From positions 124,001 through 188,000 of the forward strand of contig NZ_QGDC01000003.1 of NCBI RefSeq assembly GCF_003324525.1: a stretch of DNA of 64,000 nucleotides, written 5' to 3'. The translations under genes were made by a program, and so were the position numbers. Positions 1-8,377 of this stretch are shown one piece after another. Source of the stretch: Mucilaginibacter hurinus. GTDB lineage: Bacteria > Bacteroidota > Bacteroidia > Sphingobacteriales > Sphingobacteriaceae. The first letter of the stretch is position 1; each line of letters starts with the position of its first letter. Under the pieces are notes generated by a model that saw nothing but the letters and a program-made list of their open reading frames with translations, ran no database searches and was not told where the DNA came from.

Positions 1-367
1 GGCGATAAATAGTAGCTGATGCTGCATTCATCCATACCCCGGGCGGATTATTTGTTTGCTTAAGTGCCTCGCCCAATATCCACGTCGCCTTCAGCCTTGA
101 CGAAAATATTTCAGCCTTATTCTTTTCATCGTAACGACAATTAACGCTTTTGCCGGTAAGGTTTATCAGCACGTCGCTATCCTCCAGATGCTGCGCCCAT
201 TGGCCTATAGTAGCACCATCCCAAGCAATCATATTTATATTGCCAATAGCAGGTTTGGGGCTCCGTGTGAAAATAATAACTTCATTTGCCAACTTGCTAA
301 AATGCTGCGCAAGCACTTTGCCTAAGTAACCACTACCCCCGGCCAGTATTATTTTGTTGTATTTCAT
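1..367 (-). CDS. TIGR01777-family NAD-dependent epimerase (partial, C-terminus outside window)
   Basis: Only the first 122 codons are in the window; the gene runs off its left edge. The protein opens with a Rossmann nucleotide-binding loop (GGSGYLG, residues 10-16) and then has DVLINLTGKSVNCRY near residue 75, a segment typical of the TIGR01777/YfcH branch of extended short-chain dehydrogenases. The physiological substrate of this family is not established; older annotation as a cell-division inhibitor is weak. It is the last visible gene of a minus-strand operon with the GbsR regulator, a membrane protein and a DUF393 protein, and starts one base after the stop of the DUF393 gene. Confidence 0.85.
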   Translation of the reverse strand, partial: MKYNKIILAGGSGYLGKVLAQHFSKLANEVIIFTRSPKPAIGNINMIAWDGATIGQWAQHLEDSDVLINLTGKSVNCRYDEKNKAEIFSSRLKATWILGEALKQTNNPPGVWMNAASATIYR

Positions 368-368
368 T

Positions 369-1190
369 TTACTCAAATTTAAGAATGTATAATAAAATGC
401 CTATACGGTACAGCACCCAGGTTAAGGTTAGCACCCAGCCTAAAGCCAGTAGCTTGGTCCTCCGGATATGCTCAAAAAACATTAAAGCCGCCACCCCTAA
501 AAAGTATAATGTATAAACTAATGCGGGCAGCGTTATAAATAAATTCACCACCAAGGCAGGCAACAGCAGCAATGCTCCGCCCGCAGAGATGGTCATCATA
601 TTACCCAGGTAATCCCACTTCTTATGGCGAGCGTAAAAGCTTACAATTAATCCCTGGAAAACGATTTGCCCACCGCATATAAAATATTCGCGGTAAGTAC
701 CGCCCACAGGCATTATATCACTCAGCAAGTGGGCGTAGCCGGTGAGTATACAACTTGCCATTAACCAAGTAAAAAACAAATAAGTTAAACGGTATTTAAT
801 TTTAAACGCCGGCTGTATAGCGAAAGCGTTGACATTGCCTGCGGGTACTATTACGCGCCTGTTGTATGAGAAGAACCGGTAAACCCGCGCCATTAACCAT
901 AAAAACGGCTTAAAGTTGAACAACCCTTTTAAATTTGGCCAGGTATTGGCCATAAGCTTAAACAGGCTATCGATACCGTAGGTTACTTCCCCGGTTCGCG
1001 TATGTATCATCGCTATTTCGTTAGCAGCCCGTTGCCTGTCTACCATTGGGCAGGCAGCGGCTTGCAGTGTCTGGTAAGCGGCACCACTTCCGATAGCCAA
1101 TGCGCCGCTGCTCTCCAGCTTTTTTGCATACAATGTGCAAACGGGGCACTCGGCATCATAAAGAATGGTATGATCTTTTAACGTTTTCAT
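369..1190 (-). CDS. DUF393 (DCC1-like thiol-disulfide oxidoreductase) membrane protein
   Basis: A 273-residue protein. The N-terminal half matches the DUF393/DCC family: a thioredoxin-like start ILYDAECPVC (CxxC near residues 15-18) that replaces the usual DGDCxxC signature. From about residue 130 it is a string of four to five hydrophobic segments (FFTWLMASCILTGYAHLL, GALLLLPALVVNLF and others), so it is probably anchored in the inner membrane. Substrate unknown. Its start lies inside the 3' end of the preceding membrane-protein frame (35-base overlap), which together with the 1-base gap to the TIGR01777 gene argues for one operon under the GbsR-type regulator. Confidence 0.8.
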   Translation of the reverse strand: MKTLKDHTILYDAECPVCTLYAKKLESSGALAIGSGAAYQTLQAAACPMVDRQRAANEIAMIHTRTGEVTYGIDSLFKLMANTWPNLKGLFNFKPFLWLMARVYRFFSYNRRVIVPAGNVNAFAIQPAFKIKYRLTYLFFTWLMASCILTGYAHLLSDIMPVGGTYREYFICGGQIVFQGLIVSFYARHKKWDYLGNMMTISAGGALLLLPALVVNLFITLPALVYTLYFLGVAALMFFEHIRRTKLLALGWVLTLTWVLYRIGILLYILKFE

Positions 1191-1586
1191 AGTTGAAATT
1201 TAATCTGTTATCCTGACGAATTTGCGGGGGAACGGGTTTATTATGTTGTGACTTGTTGCGTAACTTAAAAAACACAATGAGGTTTAAGAAATGCATGGCG
1301 CCGAGTATTAATATTATCCAGCCAAGTTTGTGGCTCAGTACCTCAATTACCACCTGTATATCTTTTATGTCGCCGGTCTCCTTAAGTACCAAGCTCATAT
1401 AGCCTATATCACCAGGTAAAAACCGACTATTAGTAGCCTATTCACCGCATCGGCAAGGGCGTTATTACCATGAAAAATATCCACCAAGAAAATCCGGCCA
1501 TTGTTAAACAGCACTCTTGCTACCCAAATGGTTAAGGCTATACTTGCCGCCAGGTAAACAGTGTAAGTTAAAATAAAGTAATTCAT
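1156..1586 (-). pseudogene. Small integral membrane protein interrupted by a 1-base frameshift
   Basis: Two abutting frames read as one protein of about 143 residues if a single base is restored near position 1405. The first frame (1586 to 1404) gives MNYFILTYTVYLAASIALTIW and ends in LLIVGFYLVI-stop. The second frame (from about 1410 to 1156) gives DIGYMSLVLK, then VVIEVLSHKLGWIILILG and a C-terminal tail. Adding one A after the codons CTG GTG would give LVNIGYMSLVLK, continuous with the flanking helices. From memory, intact homologues in Bacteroidota are single proteins of about this size, with three to four membrane helices. This is either a true inactivating deletion or a sequencing error. 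Function unknown. Confidence 0.7.
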
Positions 1587-1656
1587 GACGTTTGAGTTTA
1601 AGTATTAATAATTATTGAATTTTCAGAAAATAATGAAACATATTAATAAAAAAATA

Positions 1657-2163
1657 TTATTTAAACAACTTGAATATTGACCCCCAAAACCAGTTCTCTT
1701 CTGCTTTTATCATTGTATCGAGGGTTTTATTTACGTTAGCTGCCAACTTACTGATATCAGTAACCGAAGTTTTAAAGGTTTTGTAATTCGCGTCCTTATC
1801 ATCGCCTCTCACCTGCGACAGTTCGCTCAGTACCTTCATCATCGGATCAAGTTCGCGCTTTTTGCGCTCCCGGGCTACCTGGCGGGCAATATTCCAGGCA
1901 TCTTTATCTGCAAAAAAATATTCTTTTCGTTCGCCGGCCTTATGCTGTTTTTCCACCAGGCCCCAATTTATCAAGTCGCGTAAAGTCATATTAGCGTTAC
2001 CGCGCGATATGCTTAGCGTTCCCATCACATCTTCAGTTGTAAGCGCCTCGGGTGATATCAGCAGCAAAGCGTGCACCTGTGCCATGGTGCGGTTTATGCC
2101 CCACTCTGAGCCTAATTTACCCCAGGTTTCGATGAACTTTAACCGTGCTTCTGCTAATTCCAT
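1657..2163 (-). CDS. GbsR/MarR-type winged-helix transcriptional regulator
   Basis: A 168-residue regulator. Residues about 30-85 form a winged helix (TTEDVMGTLSISRGNANMTL, then LINWGLVEKQHKAGERKEYF), typical of GbsR-like MarR relatives in Bacteroidota; the rest is helical and probably dimerises. I prefer the ATG at 2163 to the upstream TTG at 2169. The gene has a textbook promoter ending three bases before this ATG and an inverted repeat over the -33 element, so it is likely autoregulated. It is first in an operon with a membrane protein, DUF393 and TIGR01777 genes, its probable targets. The inducing signal is not evident. Confidence 0.85.
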   Translation of the reverse strand: MELAEARLKFIETWGKLGSEWGINRTMAQVHALLLISPEALTTEDVMGTLSISRGNANMTLRDLINWGLVEKQHKAGERKEYFFADKDAWNIARQVARERKKRELDPMMKVLSELSQVRGDDKDANYKTFKTSVTDISKLAANVNKTLDTMIKAEENWFWGSIFKLFK

Positions 2164-2166
2164 ATG

Positions 2167-2198
2167 CAAATATATACAACTTATTAAACTTTCAAAAA
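2167..2198 (-). promoter_or_regulatory. Promoter of the GbsR operon
   Basis: On the minus strand TTTTTG (2198-2193) is followed after 18 bases by TATATTTG (2174-2167). Both elements fit the Bacteroidota consensus (TTG, about 19, TAnnTTTG). Only three bases (CAT) separate the -7 element from the ATG at 2163, so the transcript should have virtually no leader. Confidence 0.75.
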
Positions 2199-2209
2199 TA
2201 AATGAAAGT
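2188..2209. promoter_or_regulatory. Inverted-repeat operator overlapping the -33 box
   Basis: ACTTTCA (2188-2194) and TGAAAGT (2203-2209) form a perfect 7-base inverted repeat with an A/T spacer of 8. The repeat encloses the -33 element of the GbsR promoter, the expected place for an autorepressor site. Confidence 0.6.
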
Positions 2210-2311
2210 ATTTTGATATTTATTGTTAAAAGTGTAACGTTTGCAAAGTACGTCCGTCTTATATATAACTAGTATGAGTATTTAGTTCTTTATAAGGTCA
2301 GTTAATAGTTA

Positions 2312-2346
2312 ATAAAAAGCAGTTGCGGTACTCACAGCTGCTTTTT
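2312..2346 (-). terminator. Intrinsic terminator after nnr
   Basis: AAAAAGCAG (2314-2322) pairs with CTGCTTTTT (2338-2346), a 9-base stem with a 15-base loop. It directly follows the nnr stop codon, and the minus strand ends the stem in a T run. Confidence 0.7.
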
Positions 2347-3852
2347 TTATGCCATTAGCTTCGCCATGGTAAGTGGTAATTGCTGCGCGAGTCTTCCGGG
2401 CAGCACCACATTCATCCGGTTGGGCAATGCCAGCTCATCACCTGCCTTACCATGTATATAGATTCCAGCTAAACAGGCTTCCTCAGCAGTATACCCCTGC
2501 GCTATTAACGACGTTAATAAACCCGTAAGCACATCGCCCATGCCTCCGGTTGCCATTGCGGCATTACCGGTGGAGTTAAAATAAAGTTTTCCTTGCGGTG
2601 TTGCCGTAATGGTATAATCATTTTTTAAAACGATGTAGATCTTGCGCTTTATTGCCTGCTGCCTGGCAGTTTGCAAACGCGCCCACCAGTTGTGGTGATC
2701 ACCAAACAAACGGTCAAACTCTTTCATATGAGGGGTTAAAATACTTCCTTCGGTCAAGCTCTCCCACAATTCATACCGATTTGCCAGTAAGTTTATCCCA
2801 TCGGCATCAATCACAAGCGGCTTACCAAAATTGCTTAACACAAAGGCCAACAATTCGCATGCATCAGCCCCGGTACCTAAACCAGGACCAATAGCTATAG
2901 CTTTATATCTGGCCCAATCAATATCAGGCAAGATATCACCGTCGCGGGTTAGAGCCATTATTTCGGGCAGGTAGCTGTTAAGTGCGGTAAGACCGCTTAA
3001 GGGTATGCAAGCAGTAGTTAAGCCCGAGCCAGCGTAAACGCAGCCCGCCGCGCAAAGCAACGCCGCGCCCATGGTTTTCGCCGCTCCGGCTATAATAAGG
3101 CTATGCCCGTATGTACCCTTATTGCTAAACCGGCCACGTGGTTTAACTACGCGCTTTATATCTTGTTCTTCTATAAATTGATATGGCGAGTTAAGTGAGC
3201 GGGTAAAGCTTTCGCTTATCCCTATGTTTACCGCCTGCCAGCAGCGTATAAATTCGGCAGCTTCGGGCAATAAAAAATTAATCTTGGCTTGCTGGAATGT
3301 TATTACCAATTCGGCCCTGATCGCCACTGTGTTTTGGTGTATCTCTCCGTCAGCAAAAAAACCTGTAGGTATATCCACAGCAACCACAGTACTACTAAGG
3401 TTGTTAAGGTGTTCAACAAGTCTTTTAAAATCGCCGTCGAGGGCTTTATTTAAGCCGCTGCCCAAAAGGGCGTCAATAATAATTGTACTGCTTTCAGGCG
3501 AAAAATCCTCGCCCTTATTTAGTTGTACCACGGGCACCGCAGTAGCCTGGATGCGCTGTAGGTTGATGATAAAGTCAGCCGATGATTTATCATTGTAACG
3601 GGCAATGATCAACTTTAAGTGGCTGTACCCATGCTCATGCAACATGCGTGCAATTGCCAATCCATCGCCGCCATTGTTGCCCATACCGCAATATATGCTA
3701 ACCTCTTCGTTGCGGTCAGGGAAATGATTAATGAACCATCCAACAAACGCCCTGGCGGCGCGCTCCATTAAGTCAATTGAAGCAACAGGCTCGCTTGCTA
3801 TAGTGAATGCGTCGGCTTCGCGTATTTGAGCAGATGTAAGCAATGGCAGCAT
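2347..3852 (-). CDS. nnr: Bifunctional NAD(P)H-hydrate repair enzyme (epimerase + dehydratase)
   Basis: A 501-residue fusion. The N-terminal half (about 1-215) is the YjeF-N/NnrE epimerase that interconverts the R and S forms of damaged NAD(P)H hydrate; it shows GMGNNGGDGLAIARML and IIDALLGSGL. The C-terminal half (about 225-500) is the ribokinase-like NnrD dehydratase, which uses ATP or ADP to restore NAD(P)H; it shows IAIGPGLGTG, VIDADGINLL and TGNAAMATGGMGDVLTGLL. Length and domain order match the usual bacterial fusion. The start MLPLLTSAQIREADA is the conserved one. It lies downstream of a sigma-factor gene on the same strand, 53 bases away, and ends in a clear terminator. Confidence 0.95.
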   Translation of the reverse strand: MLPLLTSAQIREADAFTIASEPVASIDLMERAARAFVGWFINHFPDRNEEVSIYCGMGNNGGDGLAIARMLHEHGYSHLKLIIARYNDKSSADFIINLQRIQATAVPVVQLNKGEDFSPESSTIIIDALLGSGLNKALDGDFKRLVEHLNNLSSTVVAVDIPTGFFADGEIHQNTVAIRAELVITFQQAKINFLLPEAAEFIRCWQAVNIGISESFTRSLNSPYQFIEEQDIKRVVKPRGRFSNKGTYGHSLIIAGAAKTMGAALLCAAGCVYAGSGLTTACIPLSGLTALNSYLPEIMALTRDGDILPDIDWARYKAIAIGPGLGTGADACELLAFVLSNFGKPLVIDADGINLLANRYELWESLTEGSILTPHMKEFDRLFGDHHNWWARLQTARQQAIKRKIYIVLKNDYTITATPQGKLYFNSTGNAAMATGGMGDVLTGLLTSLIAQGYTAEEACLAGIYIHGKAGDELALPNRMNVVLPGRLAQQLPLTMAKLMA

Positions 3853-3905
3853 AATAACATAAAGGTATGGTTTATGCTTTTGTTTACCTTACAGCAAAAC
3901 AATAT

Positions 3906-4490
3906 TTAGTTTTTTAAACTCAACTCTCGCCCCTGCATCATTTTACGAAGATTATTCAAGGCATAGCGCATACGGCCCAAGGCGGTGTTTATGCTTACGT
4001 CCGTGATGTCGGCAATCTCTTTAAAGCTCATATCACCGAAATGGCGCATTATTAATACCTCTTTTTGCTCTGATGGCAATAATTGTATAAGGGCTTTAAG
4101 GTCTTTATGGGTTTGTTCACGTACCATACGGTCTTCGGTACTCTCGTCATAATTGCCCAAAACTTCAAAAATGTCAAAGTCATCGCCGTTGCTAACCATC
4201 GGCGCACGCTTTTCGCGGCGAAAGTGATCAATAACAAGGTTATGGGCTATACGGGTAACCCAGGGTAAAAACTTACCTTCCTCATTGTATTTGCCGGCTT
4301 TGAGGGTATTGATCACTTTAATAAACGTATCCTGAAAAATATCCTCAGCCAGGTACTCATCCTTTACCAGTAAATATATTGAAGTGTAAATTTTAGTTTG
4401 ATAACGGCGTATGAGTTCAACCAGCCCGGCTTCATCACCCGTAATATAGAGATGGATTAGATCCTGATCACTTTGCAATTTAAAATCCAT
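3906..4490 (-). CDS. ECF-type RNA polymerase sigma factor (sigma-70 family)
   Basis: A 194-residue extracytoplasmic-function sigma factor. Region 2 (about residues 25-95) includes DEYLAEDIFQDTFIKVINTL and WVTRIAHNLVIDHFRREKR. Region 4 (about 130-185) includes LPSEQKEVLIMRHFGDMSFK and the DNA-recognition helix DVSINTALGRMRYALNNLRK. No anti-sigma gene flanks it, unlike the FecI/FecR arrangement, so control is probably at another level. In the sequence before its ATG there is an AAGAGGA stretch that could act as a Shine-Dalgarno site, which is uncommon in this phylum. Its regulon cannot be told from here. Confidence 0.9.
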   Translation of the reverse strand: MDFKLQSDQDLIHLYITGDEAGLVELIRRYQTKIYTSIYLLVKDEYLAEDIFQDTFIKVINTLKAGKYNEEGKFLPWVTRIAHNLVIDHFRREKRAPMVSNGDDFDIFEVLGNYDESTEDRMVREQTHKDLKALIQLLPSEQKEVLIMRHFGDMSFKEIADITDVSINTALGRMRYALNNLRKMMQGRELSLKN

Positions 4491-4800
4491 AGAATCCTCT
4501 TACTTAAATTAAAGTTTAATAAATGTTAAGTAAAGTTTTATCCTATAGCGTTTTCTGTTTAGGGGTGATCAAATGTTACTTCAAATAAAATAAAAATAAC
4601 AATAAAAAGCAAATTTATTTGTTTGACTATATAAGTACAGATACGTTTAATTGCTACTAAAAGATTTCTGAACACTTAGTTTTTTATATAAGTTACATCC
4701 AGAAAGAGTTGCTGAGCATATTTACTAATACCCTATCATGATTTTGCAATAATAGCTCACCCAACAGGCGGTTAAGGGGTTTTTTAGTATTTTTACAGCT
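4491..4800. other. Intergenic region between divergent sigma-factor and hemH genes
   Basis: 310 A/T-rich bases without a credible gene. The region must hold both divergent promoters. The best element I see for hemH is TATTTTTA (4788-4795), one mismatch from TAnnTTTG, five bases before the ATG. No repeat or RNA structure stands out. Confidence 0.5.
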
Positions 4801-5850
4801 ATGTCAAAAAAGGGAATTTTACTGGTTAACCTGGGTACGCCTGATAGTCCGTCTACCAACGATGTTCGTCGTTATTTAAATGAGTTTTTGATGGATCCCA
4901 GGGTGATTGACGTAAACCCGGCGTGGCGTACCGTTTTAGTTAAAGGCATCATAGTACCGTTTAGGGCACCCAAATCTGCGAAACTATATAAGGAGATATG
5001 GAGCGATACTACAGGTTCGCCATTAATGCACTACAGTATATTACAGCGCGACGCTTTACAAAAGCGACTGGGTGCCCATTACATGGTTGAACTGGCTATG
5101 CGTTACCAAAACCCATCCATAGATACCGCGTTAGACAACCTTAAGAAAGCTCTGGTAGAAAGCATACTGGTAATACCGCTGTTTCCGCAATACGCCTCGG
5201 CCAGTACAGGTTCGGTATATGAAAAAGTTATGCGCCTGGTTAAGGATTGGCCTACACCACCAAATATCAGTTTCATCAACTCATTTTACGATGATGACCT
5301 GATAATAAAAACATTTGCCGATAACGCCCGCAAGTATAACCCTGACAGTTATGATCACATACTATTCAGTTTTCATGGCTTGCCGCAACGTCAATTAGTT
5401 AAGGCAGATCATACACATAGCCATTGTTTAAAGGTTAATGATTGCTGCCAGACCATTACTGATAAAAACCAATTTTGCTATTCTGCACAATCCTACGCGA
5501 CTGCAAGACTGATAGCCGCCAATCTGAACATTTCAGACGACAGGTATTCGGTTTGCTTTCAATCACGTTTGGGCAGCGACCCATGGGTAAAGCCATACAC
5601 CAGCGATGTGATCGCGCAATTGGCAAAAGAGGGTAAAAAGCGCCTGCTGGTATTTTGCCCTGCATTTGTGGCCGATTGCCTTGAAACGGTGTATGAGGTA
5701 ACAGAAGAGTACGGCGCCGAATTCCGCCATTTGGGCGGCGAGGAAGTGCAGCTGGTTGAAAGTCTTAATGATTCGCCCACCTTTATTGATGCGCTGGAGC
5801 GGATGGTACGAAATTCTATTCAACCCTCGCCGGCAGCAAGTTCATTTTAA
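4801..5850 (+). CDS. hemH: Ferrochelatase
   Basis: A 349-residue protein that inserts Fe2+ into protoporphyrin IX, the last step of haem synthesis. Signature features are the start GILLVNLGTPDSP, the catalytic histidine in FSFHGLPQR (H192), and the acidic pair in CPAFVADCLETVYE (E295). Between them is a cysteine-rich insert, with C209, C215, C216 and C226 just after the catalytic histidine. Some bacterial ferrochelatases carry a [2Fe-2S] cluster on cysteines, so this could be a cluster site; that is inference. The gene converges on the carotenoid desaturase gene with only 17 bases between the stops. Confidence 0.95.
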   Translation: MSKKGILLVNLGTPDSPSTNDVRRYLNEFLMDPRVIDVNPAWRTVLVKGIIVPFRAPKSAKLYKEIWSDTTGSPLMHYSILQRDALQKRLGAHYMVELAMRYQNPSIDTALDNLKKALVESILVIPLFPQYASASTGSVYEKVMRLVKDWPTPPNISFINSFYDDDLIIKTFADNARKYNPDSYDHILFSFHGLPQRQLVKADHTHSHCLKVNDCCQTITDKNQFCYSAQSYATARLIAANLNISDDRYSVCFQSRLGSDPWVKPYTSDVIAQLAKEGKKRLLVFCPAFVADCLETVYEVTEEYGAEFRHLGGEEVQLVESLNDSPTFIDALERMVRNSIQPSPAASSF

Positions 5851-5867
5851 CAGTCTCCCTTTTGAGT

Positions 5868-7346
5868 TTAAACATCAGGCACCCAGTCACTAACAATTTT
5901 TGCGGACAATAAACAAAGCGGTATGCCCCCGCCCGGGTGTACGCTACCGCCGCAACAGTAAAGATTGTTAACTTTACCCGAGCGGTTTGCATGGCGCAAA
6001 AAGGCAGCGAATTTATTATTTGAACTGGTGCCATACAATGATCCCTGGTAAGACGATGTTCGGCTTTCTATGCTCCGGGGGTCAAGTATGCTTTCACACT
6101 GAATAAGGCCGGCAATATCCTGGCCTAATAAGCGGGTTAATTTATCAATAACATTTTTACGGGCAGCGGCTATAAGTGTATCCCAATCCTGCCCTTCATT
6201 AGCAGGCACGTTTATCATAACAAACCAATTTTCGTGGCCATCCGGCGCATCTTCGGGATTATATTTAGCAGTAACATTTAAGTAAATTGTGGGGTCATGA
6301 TAAATATTCTTTTGCTCCCAAATATGTTTAAACTCAGCTTCATAATCTGCGCTAAAGAATATGTTATGAAGATCTAACTTTTCAAACTGCTTGCTTATGC
6401 CCCAGTAAAATATCAATGCCGAACTACTGCGCTGCTGGTTTAATATCTTTTTGGGATGCAAGGCCGGATACTTCTTTAAAAGCTTTTTATAGGTGAACCA
6501 TATATCAGTGTTAGACACTACAATATTTGCCGGTACAAAAGCTCCATCTAAAGTAATACCTGCTGTTTTTCCACCCTCAACAACTATATCGCTTACGGCA
6601 GCATTATACGTAAATTTTACGCCTAAATCTTCGGCCAGCTTTACCAATGAGGCGGTAATGCTGTACATACCGCCCTGCGGAAAATATGTGCCATAATGCT
6701 GTTCGAGGTGTGGTATTACATTTAGCGTAGCAGGTGCCTTATAGGGGTTGGAGCCATTATAGGTGGCGTAGCGGTTAAATAATTGTACTACGCGGTCATC
6801 TTTAAAAAAACTTTTATTTGCCTTGTGCATGGTGCGGCCCGCGTCAATGCCGCGCAACTTCCATATTGAGCGCAACGTATCCCAACGCAGGTATGTTTTT
6901 AGCCTGTGTAATGATCGCTCTAAAAAAACGTGATTGGTTATAGCATATATTTTTTGGCTCTTAGCCGCATGCGCTAAAACATCTTCTATCGCTGTGTCTG
7001 TGTTTCCGGCAATTTCAAGCGCCAGGTTATTTACATCGGCATAGGCTGTTAACTGCGTACCATCCTCATAAAAATAGTTACAAACCCTGTTAAGCTTTTG
7101 ATAGTTGAAGTATTCGCGCGGATCTTTTCCGGCTAATAAAAAAAGTTCGTCTACATATTGCGGCATGGTAAACAGGCTTGGACCGGCGTCGAACCGGTAA
7201 CCCTGCTGATCAAATTCAGTAAGTTTACCACCCGGATAGGCGTTTGCCTCAAAAACTTCTGCCTGGTAACCTTTTACCGTGAGACGTATGGCGGCGGCAA
7301 TCCCGGCAATCCCGGCGCCTATTATAATCACTTTGTTTGGGGGCAT
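5868..7346 (-). CDS. crtD: CrtI/CrtD-type carotenoid desaturase
   Basis: A 492-residue FAD-dependent amine-oxidase-fold desaturase. The N-terminal dinucleotide motif is VIIIGAGIAGIAAAIRL followed by EANAYPGGKL, and the C-terminal FAD motif is CCGGSVHPGGGIPLCLLSAK. The family includes phytoene desaturase CrtI and 1-hydroxycarotenoid 3,4-desaturase CrtD. The PGGKL variant and the segment RFDAGPSLFTMPQYVDELF resemble the CrtD branch known from Flavobacteria, so I lean to CrtD, but CrtI cannot be excluded by eye. No other carotenoid gene is nearby; the rest of the pathway must be elsewhere. It acts at the membrane on C40 polyenes. Confidence 0.8.
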   Translation of the reverse strand: MPPNKVIIIGAGIAGIAAAIRLTVKGYQAEVFEANAYPGGKLTEFDQQGYRFDAGPSLFTMPQYVDELFLLAGKDPREYFNYQKLNRVCNYFYEDGTQLTAYADVNNLALEIAGNTDTAIEDVLAHAAKSQKIYAITNHVFLERSLHRLKTYLRWDTLRSIWKLRGIDAGRTMHKANKSFFKDDRVVQLFNRYATYNGSNPYKAPATLNVIPHLEQHYGTYFPQGGMYSITASLVKLAEDLGVKFTYNAAVSDIVVEGGKTAGITLDGAFVPANIVVSNTDIWFTYKKLLKKYPALHPKKILNQQRSSSALIFYWGISKQFEKLDLHNIFFSADYEAEFKHIWEQKNIYHDPTIYLNVTAKYNPEDAPDGHENWFVMINVPANEGQDWDTLIAAARKNVIDKLTRLLGQDIAGLIQCESILDPRSIESRTSSYQGSLYGTSSNNKFAAFLRHANRSGKVNNLYCCGGSVHPGGGIPLCLLSAKIVSDWVPDV

Positions 7347-7420
7347 ATGGGCAGCAAGTTATTACTTATTTGTAAAACTCCATTCTGTCGGGCGAATCAG
7401 AAAAAATCAGTTAGAACCAT

Positions 7421-7450
7421 AAAAAAGGCAGCCCTCTAGTGCTGCCTTTA
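7421..7450 (-). terminator. Intrinsic terminator after the DJ-1/PfpI gene
   Basis: AAAGGCAGC (7424-7432) pairs with GCTGCCTTT (7441-7449), a perfect 9-base stem with an 8-base loop. Read on the minus strand it ends in a run of six T. Confidence 0.8.
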
Positions 7451-7463
7451 TCAACGTAACAGA

Positions 7464-8024
7464 TTACTGTGCAGAATCCTCATGTACGCCCTCACCTATT
7501 TCTTCGATGGTTTTGCGATTGAACGCTTCAAGGTCATCAGGTGTGCGGCTGGTAACCAGGCCTTTGTCAACCACCACTTCCTCATCAACCCATTCAACAC
7601 CTGCGTTTTTAAGGTCAGTTTGCAGCGATGGGTATGAAGTTAGTTTGCGGCCGCTTATCAATCCTGTTTCTATCAGTACCTGCGGACCATGACATATAGC
7701 CGCCACCGGCTTTCCCTCATCCAAAAATGCTGACACAAACGCCACCGCGTCCTTATTCATACGCAACTTATCCGGATTCATTACACCGCCTGGTAATACC
7801 AACGCGTCATAATCATCCGGGCTGGCACTCTCCAGCACTACATCAACCGGCACTTCAATGCCCCAGTCGGTATGGTTCCATGCTTTCACATTGCCGCCAT
7901 TAGGCGATATAATATGCACGGTGGCACCTGCTGCCTCCAGTGCTTCTTTAGGGCTGGTTAACTCCACTTGCTCAAACCCATTTTCGGTAAGGATAGCCAC
8001 CTTACGATTATTCAAACTTGCCAT
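7464..8024 (-). CDS. DJ-1/PfpI family protein (type 1 glutamine-amidotransferase fold)
   Basis: A 186-residue protein of the PfpI/YhbO/YraA group. It has the nucleophile elbow AAICHGPQVL with the cysteine at residue 111 and the late conserved segment VTSRTPDDLEAF. Members are described as proteases, deglycases or stress chaperones; the true activity is debated, so I call only the family. Single-gene unit, followed by a strong terminator. Confidence 0.9.
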   Translation of the reverse strand: MASLNNRKVAILTENGFEQVELTSPKEALEAAGATVHIISPNGGNVKAWNHTDWGIEVPVDVVLESASPDDYDALVLPGGVMNPDKLRMNKDAVAFVSAFLDEGKPVAAICHGPQVLIETGLISGRKLTSYPSLQTDLKNAGVEWVDEEVVVDKGLVTSRTPDDLEAFNRKTIEEIGEGVHEDSAQ

Positions 8025-8122
8025 AACGTTTTATTTTTGGTGTACTCATTTATTACAGGCAGGTTAAAGGATGGTTTTAACAATTTTTTTTTATTATAGT
8101 ATTGTGATATAAATCCAGTATT

Positions 8123-8329
8123 ATGAAAAAACTTGCCGGCCTTATAGGTTTCTTGCTGGTTTTTGTTGGCGTCAACCTGATTTTCGATAGCGTCTTCAGC
8201 AACAGGCCGTTCAATCAATCCTTAAAAGATGGATTTATAATTGGTTCTATCACCACGGCCATTATGATGATTTTGGAGAATCGGAAATATATCCTATCGA
8301 AGATATCACCGCTAACAAAAAGGGGATAA
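8123..8329 (+). CDS. Small two-helix membrane protein, unknown function
   Basis: A 68-residue frame with two predicted membrane helices (about residues 5-22 and 40-56) separated by a polar, positively charged loop. It begins MKKLAGLIGFLLVFVGVNLIF. I do not recognise a family. The frame is supported by a proper start, its helix pattern and the hairpin directly after its stop codon. The overlapping minus-strand frame has a composition unlike a real protein. Moderate confidence only. Confidence 0.55.
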   Translation: MKKLAGLIGFLLVFVGVNLIFDSVFSNRPFNQSLKDGFIIGSITTAIMMILENRKYILSKISPLTKRG

Positions 8330-8353
8330 CCAACCGGCTATCCCTTTTCTTTA
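8316..8353. terminator. Bidirectional terminator between the small membrane gene and asd
   Basis: AAAAAGGGGATA and TATCCCTTTTCTTT pair around an 11-base loop (one bulged G), with A and T runs on the two sides. It sits between convergent genes and can serve both. Confidence 0.65.
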
Positions 8354-8377
8354 AATTTCCGCTTGGGAATTAAGAGG

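Noticed and set aside
8012-8218. Minus-strand 68-codon frame before the PfpI gene
   Set aside because: Overlaps the PfpI start and the better supported plus-strand membrane protein; no domain character.
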